Below the pieces are notes generated by a model. It was not told the DNA's origin and searched no databases. It was given only the letters and a program-made list of their open reading frames with translations. A stretch of DNA of 64,000 bases. Source: Candidatus Binatia bacterium. GTDB taxonomy: Bacteria > Vulcanimicrobiota > Vulcanimicrobiia > Vulcanimicrobiales > Vulcanimicrobiaceae. The DNA lies in NCBI GenBank assembly GCA_035544215.1, contig DATKHY010000007.1, forward strand, positions 1,488,001-1,552,000, written 5' to 3'. Numbering within the stretch: the stretch's first letter is position 1; every line of letters begins with the position of its first letter. Of the stretch, positions 1 through 7,380 are shown in pieces. Position numbers and translations under genes: made by a program.

Positions 1-821
1 TCGCGCGATCACGAGGGAGCCGCGCGCTGGCATGGGCCGGGGCCGGCCTTGCGCTCGCGTCGGCGGCCGCGCTCGCCGGATACTTCGGATTGATCGTTCC
101 ACGCTTGGGCGGCTGGGTGCCGAGTCATTTCTACTCGTATCCGTTTGCGGACGGGCCGGTCGCGCTCGTCATCGCTCCGCTGACGCACCCGCTTGAATTC
201 GCGCGCGCGATTTTCACGTTCGGCCGGCTCACCTACGTGCTCGAATCCCTCGTGCCGCTCGCGTTTCTGCCGTTGCTCTCGCGCTGGGCGCTGCTGGCGT
301 TGCCCGGCGCCGCGATCGTCCTGCTGGCGAACTCCGGTTACGTCTGGCGCATGGGCGATCACTACGCCGCGCTTTGGATTCCATGGCTGCTCGTGGCGAC
401 CGTGATGGGCGCGGTCGCGGTCGAGCGGCGCAGCGAGCGGCACGCGCGCAACTGGGCCCTCGCGGCCGGCGTGTTGTGCGCGCTGTTTTTGATTGCGTTC
501 GATCCGCTCCACCCGCTCCACTATCTGCATCCGTACTACCACGATCTTGCCGCCGCGCGTCGCGCGATCGGCTGCGTGCCGAAAGATGCGAGTCTCGCGA
601 CCTACGACGAGTGGTTCTCGGCGGTGGCGGCGCAACGACCGAACGCGACGATCGATCGCACGTCGGGGATGCAGTACCTCGTCTATGCTGACGATTTTCC
701 CGATACGGCCAATCAGCGGCGTCTGCGGCCGGCTCTCGCCGCGGAGGTCGACGCGGGGCGTTATCGCGTCGTCTGCCGGTACGGGAACGTGGCCGCGTAC
801 GAGGCCGTGGGGTCGCTGTGA
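1..821 (+). CDS. DUF2079-like polytopic membrane protein (3' part only)
   Basis: The reading frame is already open at base 3 and no start is needed inside the window, so this is the C-terminal part of a longer gene. The visible part has at least four hydrophobic segments (roughly the first 30 residues, then around GPVALVIAPL, LVPLAFLPLL, LLVATVMGAV and VLCALFLIAF) followed by a hydrophilic tail of about 90 residues. The layout of aromatic and His residues (WVPSHFYSY, GDHYAALWIPW) resembles DUF2079, a family of predicted membrane glycosyltransferase-like proteins of unknown substrate. The stop overlaps the GTG start of the downstream P450 gene (GTGA), so the two are probably co-translated. The family call is from pattern memory only. 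Confidence 0.6.
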   Translation, partial: ARSRGSRALAWAGAGLALASAAALAGYFGLIVPRLGGWVPSHFYSYPFADGPVALVIAPLTHPLEFARAIFTFGRLTYVLESLVPLAFLPLLSRWALLALPGAAIVLLANSGYVWRMGDHYAALWIPWLLVATVMGAVAVERRSERHARNWALAAGVLCALFLIAFDPLHPLHYLHPYYHDLAAARRAIGCVPKDASLATYDEWFSAVAAQRPNATIDRTSGMQYLVYADDFPDTANQRRLRPALAAEVDAGRYRVVCRYGNVAAYEAVGSL

Positions 822-2104
822 TTCCCGGGCCCAGCCGCTGGGCGACGATCCGCGGGCTTCTGCCGGTCCCGTTCGAACGCTTTCCCACGTTCTTGCGCGA
901 CATCACGGCGCGCTACGGCAACGTCGTTGCCTTTGCGCTGCCGTGGCGGTCGTATCTCTTCGTCAACGAGGCGGCGCTCGTAAAGGCGATCCTCGTGACG
1001 CAGCAGCACGCGTTTTCGAAGTCACTCGGAACGCGCGTCCTCCGGTTGCTGCTGGGCGAAGGACTGCTGACCAGCGAGGATCCGCTCCACCGCCAGATGC
1101 GGCGCATCGTGCAGCCGGCGTTTCATCGCGAGCGTATCGCCGAATACGCCCACGCGATGGAGCGCGACGCAAACGAGTTCGCGGACGGACTGAACGACGG
1201 ACGGACGCTCGACGCGCACGCCGCCATGACGGCGCTGACGTTGCGCATCGCCACCGAAACGCTCTTCGGCAGCGACGAGAGCGACGCCGCGCGCGTCGTC
1301 GGCGACGCGCTGCGGCTGATGATGGGTCAGTTTCCCTACATGCTGACACCGATCGGCTCGCTGCGCTCGCGCTTGCCGTTCCGCAAGACGCGCCAATTTT
1401 GGCATGCCCGTGCGACGCTCGATGCGATCATGTTCGAGCTCATCGCACGACGCCGCCGAGACGGAAGCGAACGCACCGACGCGCTCTCGCTGCTTCTCGC
1501 CGCGCGCGCCGACGACACGGGCTATCGTCCCGCGGACTCCCAACTCCGCGACGAGATCATGACGCTGTTCATCGCCGGTCACGAAACGACGGCCAACGCA
1601 CTTACGTGGGCGCTCGTCCTCCTGGCGCAGCATCCGGGAATCGACGATCGGCTCGCCGCGGCGGCTCGTGACGGCGATCGCGCGTACATCGTGCGCACCG
1701 TCAAGGAGGTGCTGCGGCTTTATCCGCCCGCCTGGATCATCGGCCGCGAGACGCTGCGCGACGTCACGCTGAACGGCGGCGTCGCGATCCCAGAGCGCAC
1801 AACCGTCTTCTTCGCGCCGCTGATGCTGCACCGCCGGCCGGACCTCTTTCCCTATCCGGATCGCTTCGATCCCGATCGCTGGCACGGTTCCGAGCCGCCG
1901 CCGTTTGCCTACGTACCGTTCGGCGGCGGCGCGCGCCGCTGCATCGGCGAAGAATTCGCGCTTGCGGAGATCGCGATCGTGCTGACGTCACTGGTCTCGC
2001 GTTGGCGCTTCACGCTGGCGCCGGGTGCGTCGACTCGAACGGCGCCGCTCGTGACGCTGCGCCCCGCCGGCCCCGTATTGATGAACGTCGCTAGGCGCGT
2101 TTAG
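818..2104 (+). CDS. Cytochrome P450
   Basis: This 428-residue protein has the complete P450 signature set. The I-helix oxygen-activation motif AGHETT lies near residue 252, the K-helix ExxR is EVLR near residue 297, and the heme-binding loop FGGGARRCIG places the thiolate Cys near residue 375. Members bind heme and insert oxygen from O2 into organic substrates using electrons from a redox partner. No ferredoxin or reductase gene is adjacent, so the partner is unknown. There is no signal peptide or clear membrane anchor, as is usual for soluble bacterial P450s. The GTG start overlaps the stop of the upstream membrane protein by 4 bases. The substrate cannot be inferred. The 3' end overlaps the convergent gene by 14 bases. 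Confidence 0.95.
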   Translation: MIPGPSRWATIRGLLPVPFERFPTFLRDITARYGNVVAFALPWRSYLFVNEAALVKAILVTQQHAFSKSLGTRVLRLLLGEGLLTSEDPLHRQMRRIVQPAFHRERIAEYAHAMERDANEFADGLNDGRTLDAHAAMTALTLRIATETLFGSDESDAARVVGDALRLMMGQFPYMLTPIGSLRSRLPFRKTRQFWHARATLDAIMFELIARRRRDGSERTDALSLLLAARADDTGYRPADSQLRDEIMTLFIAGHETTANALTWALVLLAQHPGIDDRLAAAARDGDRAYIVRTVKEVLRLYPPAWIIGRETLRDVTLNGGVAIPERTTVFFAPLMLHRRPDLFPYPDRFDPDRWHGSEPPPFAYVPFGGGARRCIGEEFALAEIAIVLTSLVSRWRFTLAPGASTRTAPLVTLRPAGPVLMNVARRV

Positions 2105-2657
2105 GACATGACGAGACGGCGGTTGGTTCCCCGGCGCGATTCTGAAACGTCTGCACCCAGCAGTTTCCGGTGAGCGAGCAGTAACAGAGCGCGATCCCGA
2201 GATGCTTGACCTCCGGGCTCAGGTAGTGCACCAAGAGGTCGCCGTCGGCTTCAAAAAGCGTGTGCTGGCTGTTCGCAGGGATGACCATGCCCGCCGTGGG
2301 CGTGCTCGTCGAGATGCGCAGCTTCGCTCCGGAACGCAGAGCGGCGCGTGACCTGGCGGTTATCTGCGGCTCTCTCCGAGCTATCTCCACCAGGATGTTT
2401 TCAAGCGACGGCTCGGCCTTACCGTCCCACGTGAGGTTCACCGAGCGGACGATCGCGGGGCCCAAACCGTCGTTGCGAACGTACAGCTGAACTTGCCAAG
2501 GCGCGTAGTTCAGGTCAAAGCTGACGTAGGGCCAGACCGTCGCGCTGAACTGCCGCGCGATGACGCGAGTCTGATAAACCGTGGCGACCGCGGCGACGGT
2601 GCTGATCAGCAGCGCGCAGAGCGCGATGACGAAGTCCAGCCGCAGCCGCGCGTTCAT
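2091..2657 (-). CDS. Hypothetical protein with one N-terminal membrane segment
   Basis: A 188-residue protein whose ATG overlaps the kamA stop by one base (TGATG), so it is probably translated after kamA. Residues about 8-28 (LDFVIALCALLISTVAAVAT) form a single membrane helix. The rest is predicted periplasmic or extracytoplasmic, beta-rich, with three Cys in the last 40 residues (ALCYCSLTGNC). I do not recognise the family. Its place behind two lysine-degradation genes may be chance, since nothing in the sequence points to catalysis. Confidence 0.75.
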   Translation of the reverse strand: MNARLRLDFVIALCALLISTVAAVATVYQTRVIARQFSATVWPYVSFDLNYAPWQVQLYVRNDGLGPAIVRSVNLTWDGKAEPSLENILVEIARREPQITARSRAALRSGAKLRISTSTPTAGMVIPANSQHTLFEADGDLLVHYLSPEVKHLGIALCYCSLTGNCWVQTFQNRAGEPTAVSSCPKRA

Positions 2658-4039
2658 CAGGCCAGCACGAGCTGCTCGTCGCCGACGCCGGCGCTGCGGA
2701 CAGCGTCGTGGATCATCTGCTCTTGGATCTCGCGCACCGCCCAGCGCGCCTGGGCCGCCGGCGAGAGCTGGTCGACCGGGTCGAAATAGACGAACGCCTT
2801 CCCGGGCTTGACACTCGGCGCGGCGTAGACGGCGATGCCGTTCTCGCGATCGTAGTACTCGTACGAGTGGACGTCGCGCTTCCCGCCGCCACCGGGCGCG
2901 TCGCAGACGAACGTGGGCGTGTTGAAGCCAGCGGTGCTGCCGCGGACGTATTTCTCGGTGTCGACGGCGGTCGCGATCGTCGTACGCAGCTCCTCGACGC
3001 CCTTGACCATGTCGTGCATGTAAACGTAGTAGGGATGCACGTTGACGTGGCCGAGGCGCTTGACCAGCAACTGCATGCGCTCGCGCGTGTCGTTCACGCC
3101 GCGAATCAGCACCGATTGATTGCGCGTGAAGATGCCGCGCTCGAACAGCACGCGCATCGCCTTCTGCGTAATCCACGTGATCTCTTCGGGTGCGTTGAAG
3201 TGTGTGTGGAGCACGACCTCCTTGCCCATCGCCCGGCCGCGATCGACGATCGCCGTCAGCGCATCGAGCCACTCCGTGTGCGTAAGGAGTTTCATCGGCA
3301 TGATCGCCGGACCTTTGGTCGCGAAGCGCATCCGCCGCACGTGCGGGATGTCGAGCAGCGCGTTGCCGATCAGCTCGATGTTCTTCGGCGGCAGCTGATA
3401 TACGTCGCCGCCGGAGATGACGATGTCTTCCAGCTCGGGCCGCTCCGCGATATACGCGAACGCGTCGTTCCACTGCTTGGGCGTCTTGGCGAGCGGGATC
3501 TTGTCGACGTACGTCGTGTCCGGCCCGATCGCGTAGCTGCGCGTGCAGAACCGGCAGTAGACCGGGCAGACGTTCAGCGGCAGGAACAGCGCCTTGTCGA
3601 CGTAGCGGTGCACCAGGCCCGGCACCGGCGAGTCCTCCTGCTCGTGCAGCGAATCGAGGGTCAGACGCGGATGGTCGGGCAGCGACGTCGACTCGAGCGG
3701 AATGAACTGGCGCCGAATCGGATCGTCGACGGGATCGTTCCAGTCGATCAGCGCGATCGCATAGGGCGAGACCCGCACGGCCATCGGAGCGACGCGAAAG
3801 CCCGCCTCAGCGTCACGATAGAACTCCGGGGTGCAGACCTCGCGAATGGTTTCGAGCAACTCCTCGGCCGTCTTGACCGATTTTTTCTGCTGCCACAGAT
3901 GATCCAGAAACGTTGTTTCGTCCACATCCGCGTACGCGGGAATGTGCCGCCAGAACTCTCCCTGCTTGAGGTTCTTGTAATCGAACTGCTCCGGCGCTAC
4001 CGGCGGTTTAATGTGATGGATTTCCGCTTCGATGGTCAT
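2657..4039 (-). CDS. kamA: L-lysine 2,3-aminomutase (radical SAM, PLP)
   Basis: The 460-residue protein converts L-lysine to L-beta-lysine, the first step of anaerobic lysine fermentation. The radical SAM cluster motif is CPVYCRFC at residues 158-165 (CxxxCxxC). The SAM-side GGD motif (ISGGD) follows. The PLP lysine sits in the family motif DAPGGGGK near residue 387. Length matches clostridial KamA (about 416 plus a longer N-terminus). The ATG at 4039 was chosen because the family N-terminus (WRHIPAYADV) starts just after it; the frame is open further upstream but only as an antisense shadow of kdd. It lies 17 bases after kdd, with a hairpin-forming repeat between them. Confidence 0.96.
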   Translation of the reverse strand: MTIEAEIHHIKPPVAPEQFDYKNLKQGEFWRHIPAYADVDETTFLDHLWQQKKSVKTAEELLETIREVCTPEFYRDAEAGFRVAPMAVRVSPYAIALIDWNDPVDDPIRRQFIPLESTSLPDHPRLTLDSLHEQEDSPVPGLVHRYVDKALFLPLNVCPVYCRFCTRSYAIGPDTTYVDKIPLAKTPKQWNDAFAYIAERPELEDIVISGGDVYQLPPKNIELIGNALLDIPHVRRMRFATKGPAIMPMKLLTHTEWLDALTAIVDRGRAMGKEVVLHTHFNAPEEITWITQKAMRVLFERGIFTRNQSVLIRGVNDTRERMQLLVKRLGHVNVHPYYVYMHDMVKGVEELRTTIATAVDTEKYVRGSTAGFNTPTFVCDAPGGGGKRDVHSYEYYDRENGIAVYAAPSVKPGKAFVYFDPVDQLSPAAQARWAVREIQEQMIHDAVRSAGVGDEQLVLA

Positions 4040-4054
4040 AAAAGCTTTTCTCTC

Positions 4055-4083
4055 TGTCACCCTTCGACAGGCTCGGGGTGACA
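4055..4083. repeat. Dispersed hairpin repeat at the kdd 3' end
   Basis: Seven-base arms GTCACCC (4056-4062) and GGGTGAC (4076-4082) flank a core containing TTCGACAGGCTCGG. I recognise this as the widespread short intergenic repeat that encodes HPEPVEG or LSLSKG-like tails when it falls inside a reading frame. Here it supplies the last codons and stop of kdd and could form a hairpin between kdd and kamA. Confidence 0.7.
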
Positions 4084-5130
4084 CCGGTATTTTTCTTCGA
4101 AATAGGTGCGCAGCGCGGGATGGTCGCGCAGCGTCTGCAGCGCCATGTCGGCATGGCCCTTGGTGTAGCCGTTGCCGATGATCATCGTGACGTCCAGCGC
4201 GACGCCCTCGGCGCCGAGCGCCGCCGCCGTGAACGACGTCGACATCGAAAAGAAGTAAACCGTGCCGCCGTCCTTGGCGCACAGGATCGAGGCGAGCTCG
4301 GTGCCCGGAACGTTCACGCAGTTGATGACGACGTCGGCGAGACCGGGCGCGACCGCCTCGACCGCTGAGCTCGTCGCGAGCGCGCGTCGCGCATCCGCGA
4401 CGACCAACTCGTCGATCAAACGGGCGCTGCGCAACAGCGCAGCCGAAACGGTCGACCCGTCCGGCACGAGTCCGATCACGCGGCCGCTCGCGCCGACGCG
4501 CGCCTTGGCCTGCGCGCACGACAGCAGCCCGCTCTTGCCGTCGGCGCCGATGACGACGACGGTCTGACCGGGCTTGCAGAGGCGCCATACCTGCGCCGGC
4601 GCGCCCGCGACGTCGAGTACGGCCAGGGCGACGCTTTCGTCGATGTCGCGCGGCAGCCGCGCCCACAGGCCGCTCTCGAACAGAATGGCCTTCCCACGCA
4701 CGCGCACGCGTCCCGTGGCGACGTCAACCTCGTCGACGGCTTCGAGGTACAGCGGCGTGAGCGTCAGCGACACGAGCGAAGCGATGCGGTCGCCCGTCGT
4801 TACGTCTATTTTGTCGCGCAGCGCGTCGCCAATCTCGAGGACGCGTCCAACGAACATCCCTCCGCTGCCCGTCACCGGATTGTGTTGTTTGCCGCGCTCG
4901 CCGACGATCTCCAGGATGCGCTCGCCGATCCGGCGGGCGTCGAAGTCGCAGGCTTCGCAGAGCTGCCGGAACGACGCCGAGTCGATGTTGAGCGCGTCGA
5001 CCTCGCAGAGCAACTCGTTCTCGGCCGCGACCGGCGTGTTATCGATCCGCCACGCGTCTTGCGGCATGGCGCCGGCCGGCTCGAGCACTCGATGAGTTCC
5101 CAGGCGATGGGGCTTGGCAGGCGCTTTCAT
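4057..5130 (-). CDS. kdd: L-erythro-3,5-diaminohexanoate dehydrogenase
   Basis: A 357-residue NAD(P)-dependent amino acid dehydrogenase of the lysine fermentation pathway: it oxidatively deaminates 3,5-diaminohexanoate to 5-amino-3-oxohexanoate. Family hallmarks are GTHRV near the N-terminus, ALNIDSASF, NPVTGSGGM and the C-terminal INCVNVPGTE and TMIIGNGYTKGH blocks. The intervening VVVIGADGKSG is the dinucleotide-binding loop. The ATG overlaps the stop of the Lrp regulator (ATGA). The last eight residues (CHPEPVEG) are encoded by a dispersed hairpin repeat, so the native C-terminus was probably EEKY or close to it. The intermediate enzyme, beta-lysine 5,6-aminomutase (KamDE), is not in this window. 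Confidence 0.94.
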   Translation of the reverse strand: MKAPAKPHRLGTHRVLEPAGAMPQDAWRIDNTPVAAENELLCEVDALNIDSASFRQLCEACDFDARRIGERILEIVGERGKQHNPVTGSGGMFVGRVLEIGDALRDKIDVTTGDRIASLVSLTLTPLYLEAVDEVDVATGRVRVRGKAILFESGLWARLPRDIDESVALAVLDVAGAPAQVWRLCKPGQTVVVIGADGKSGLLSCAQAKARVGASGRVIGLVPDGSTVSAALLRSARLIDELVVADARRALATSSAVEAVAPGLADVVINCVNVPGTELASILCAKDGGTVYFFSMSTSFTAAALGAEGVALDVTMIIGNGYTKGHADMALQTLRDHPALRTYFEEKYRCHPEPVEG

Positions 5131-5594
5131 TCCCAGCACACCGTCACGCCACCGCGATCGAAGGGCACGCCCAGGACGATCGTCGTCCGCGTGCGCGCCA
5201 TTCCCGGCGTCCCCTTCAGCCGCGCCAGCAAGTCGTCGAGGTGCTGTGTGGAACGCGTCACGACCTTGCACAAAAACGACTCTTCGCCCGCGACCGAGTG
5301 CACCTCGGAAATCTCCGGCATCTCGCTCAACCGCCGGGTGAAATCGTCGTAGTCGCAGTCGGGCGACGTATAGCAGCTGACGAAGGCGATGAGGTGCAGC
5401 CCGAGGCGGTTGGCGTCGAGCTGCGCGCTGTACGCGCGGATGTAGCCGCGCTGCTCGAGCCGCTTGACTCGGTCGTGAACCGCCGGTGCCTTGAGGCCAA
5501 CGAGCGCTCCAAGCTCGGTAAAGGTAGAACGCGCGTTGCGTTGCAACGCGTCCAAGATTCGGAGATCGAGGTCGTCGAGCTCTTCGGTCAACAT
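5127..5594 (-). CDS. Lrp/AsnC-family transcriptional regulator
   Basis: About 155 residues. An N-terminal winged helix-turn-helix (LDDLDLRILDALQRNARST, then APAVHDRVKRLEQRGYI) is followed by a RAM/AsnC ligand-binding domain (EISEVHSVAGEESFLCKV). Such proteins are octameric and sense amino acids. Being the first gene of a run into kdd and kamA, it most likely responds to lysine or another amino acid and controls the operon. The start is uncertain: ATGs at 5594, 5600, 5609 and 5630 are all in frame and none has a good ribosome site. I chose 5594 because the family usually begins just before the LDxxD element. Confidence 0.92.
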   Translation of the reverse strand: MLTEELDDLDLRILDALQRNARSTFTELGALVGLKAPAVHDRVKRLEQRGYIRAYSAQLDANRLGLHLIAFVSCYTSPDCDYDDFTRRLSEMPEISEVHSVAGEESFLCKVVTRSTQHLDDLLARLKGTPGMARTRTTIVLGVPFDRGGVTVCWE

Positions 5595-5607
5595 CGCCAT
5601 ATTCGAC

Positions 5608-7275
5608 ATGAAAGGAGGTTTGCCGAACATTCTTCGGCGCGCTAACAATAGCACCCCGCATCCGTTCGGCGCAACCCGGGCGCTATCGGCCGCGGTGTTA
5701 CTGGCCACGCTGGCGGCCGGGTGCGCCCGGCCGGGCGGGCCCGGCGGCTCGAGCGTGCGCTTCGACCTGGCCGCCGATCCGCGCAACCTCAACCCCTTGT
5801 TCCTCAACCCCGACGCGGCCTCAGTCGAGCAGCAGCTCGCCCGCCTCGCGTTCGCGCCCTTCGTCGACCTGGACGCGCGCGGCCGGCCGCAGCCCGAGCT
5901 GCTGCAAACGATCCCGACGCTCGCGAACGGCGGCCTCTCGGCGGACGGGCGCACGATCCGGTACCGGCTGCGCCGCGCGCTCGAGTGGAGCGACGGGCGG
6001 CCGGTGACCGCGGCCGACGTGCTCTTCACGCTGCACGCGATTTTGGATCCGAGCAATCCGGTGCGCTCGCACGAGGGTTACGATCTCATAGATAGCGCCT
6101 ATGCGCCCGACGCGCACACCGTCGTGTTTCACCTCAAGCGGGCGTGGGCGCCGGCCGTCATGACGTACTTCTCGTACGGATTCTCACCGCAGTTCGTCTT
6201 GCCCGAGCACGTCTTAGCGTCGCAGTCGCCGCTGAGCCGGGCGACCTTCAACTCTGCGCCAACCGTCGGCGACGGGCCGTACCGCTTCGTATCGTGGACG
6301 CGCGGCGAGGGGCTGCGTTATGCGGCGAACCCGCTCTATTGGCGCGGCAAGCCGGCGGTCGCGACGCTGACTATCCGAACGATCCCGGATCCGTCGACCA
6401 ATCTACTGCTGCTGCGCGCGGGCGATCTGGACTGGAACCTGCTCGCGCCGGCGCAGGTCGCCGTCGTGCGCGACGATCCGCGCATCGCGTTCGTCACCGT
6501 GCCGACCGCCGTGGTCGCGGGCCTCGCGTTCAACACCGCGCATTTCCCGCTCGACGACGTGCGCGTGCGGCGCGCTATCGCCATGTCGATCGACCGCGAG
6601 GCGATATCGCGAAAGATCACGCTCGGGCTGTATCCGGTGACGAACGTTATCCAGCCGCAATTCTCGTGGGCGTTCGATCCGTCGGTGCAGCAGCCGCACT
6701 ACGATCCGGGGGCCGCGGACCATCTGCTCGACGCGGCGGGATGGCGCCGCGGCCCGGACGGAGTTCGGCGGCACGGCGGGCAAGCGCTGCGCCTCGTCTA
6801 CGTGCAGTTTCCGGAAACGGCGACCGGCGTGCGCGTCGCGACCGCGACGCAGGCCGGCCTGCGGCAGCGCGGCGTCGACGTCGCGATCAAGGCCGTCAGC
6901 AACGCGCAGTTGTTCCTGCCCAACACCGGCGTCCTGGCTCGCGGCACCTTCGATCTGGCCTACGTGCCCTGGACGATGGGAGCCGATCCCGACGATTCGT
7001 CGGTGCTCGGATGTGGCGCGCCGTCCAACTACATGCGCTGGTGCGACCCCGCGGTCGAGCGGCTCGAGCGCGCGGCGCTGAGCAGCGTGGACGCCGGCGC
7101 GCGCAAGCGTCTGTACGCGCAGATTGGACGCATCGTTGCCCAACAAGTCCCGATCCTCTACCTTTTCAACGCGGACTACGTCTACGCGTATCGAAAACGG
7201 CTGCTCGGCTTCGCTCCGAACGCTTTTCTGCCCACCTGGAACGCATATCAGTGGAGGATCCGCGAGGCTCGCTAA
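5608..7275 (+). CDS. Peptide/oligopeptide ABC transporter substrate-binding lipoprotein (SBP family 5)
   Basis: A family 5 extracellular solute-binding protein of about 550 residues. It has a basic N-region, a hydrophobic stretch and a lipobox-like AAGC, so it is exported and probably lipid-anchored. Family blocks include LSADGRTIRYRLR, WSDGRPVTAADVLFT and the hinge-region ILYLFNADYVYAY near the end. No permease or ATPase genes follow, so it is an orphan binding protein here. The start is ambiguous. ATG 5608 is the only canonical candidate outside the regulator's coding core, yet a perfect ribosome site (AAAGGAGGT, 5611-5619) lies downstream of it and points to an ATT at 5629. Confidence 0.9.
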   Translation: MKGGLPNILRRANNSTPHPFGATRALSAAVLLATLAAGCARPGGPGGSSVRFDLAADPRNLNPLFLNPDAASVEQQLARLAFAPFVDLDARGRPQPELLQTIPTLANGGLSADGRTIRYRLRRALEWSDGRPVTAADVLFTLHAILDPSNPVRSHEGYDLIDSAYAPDAHTVVFHLKRAWAPAVMTYFSYGFSPQFVLPEHVLASQSPLSRATFNSAPTVGDGPYRFVSWTRGEGLRYAANPLYWRGKPAVATLTIRTIPDPSTNLLLLRAGDLDWNLLAPAQVAVVRDDPRIAFVTVPTAVVAGLAFNTAHFPLDDVRVRRAIAMSIDREAISRKITLGLYPVTNVIQPQFSWAFDPSVQQPHYDPGAADHLLDAAGWRRGPDGVRRHGGQALRLVYVQFPETATGVRVATATQAGLRQRGVDVAIKAVSNAQLFLPNTGVLARGTFDLAYVPWTMGADPDDSSVLGCGAPSNYMRWCDPAVERLERAALSSVDAGARKRLYAQIGRIVAQQVPILYLFNADYVYAYRKRLLGFAPNAFLPTWNAYQWRIREAR

Positions 7276-7380
7276 GTCATGATCGGTCAGGCCTTGCAAA
7301 ACAGCTTTGTCGCGGGGAACGCGCGTAAGGCTAGCGAACGCTTGTTCTAAGATGAGCGCCATCCCCGAGAGAGCGGCATC

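Noticed and set aside
5595-6056. Long N-terminal extension of the Lrp regulator
   Set aside because: It is antisense to the signal peptide and first domain of the binding protein and has no similarity to the Lrp family.
7276-7380. Promoter search in the gap before the RND gene
   Set aside because: TTGCAA (about 7293) has no matching -10 at a normal distance, and TAAGAT (7348) has no -35.
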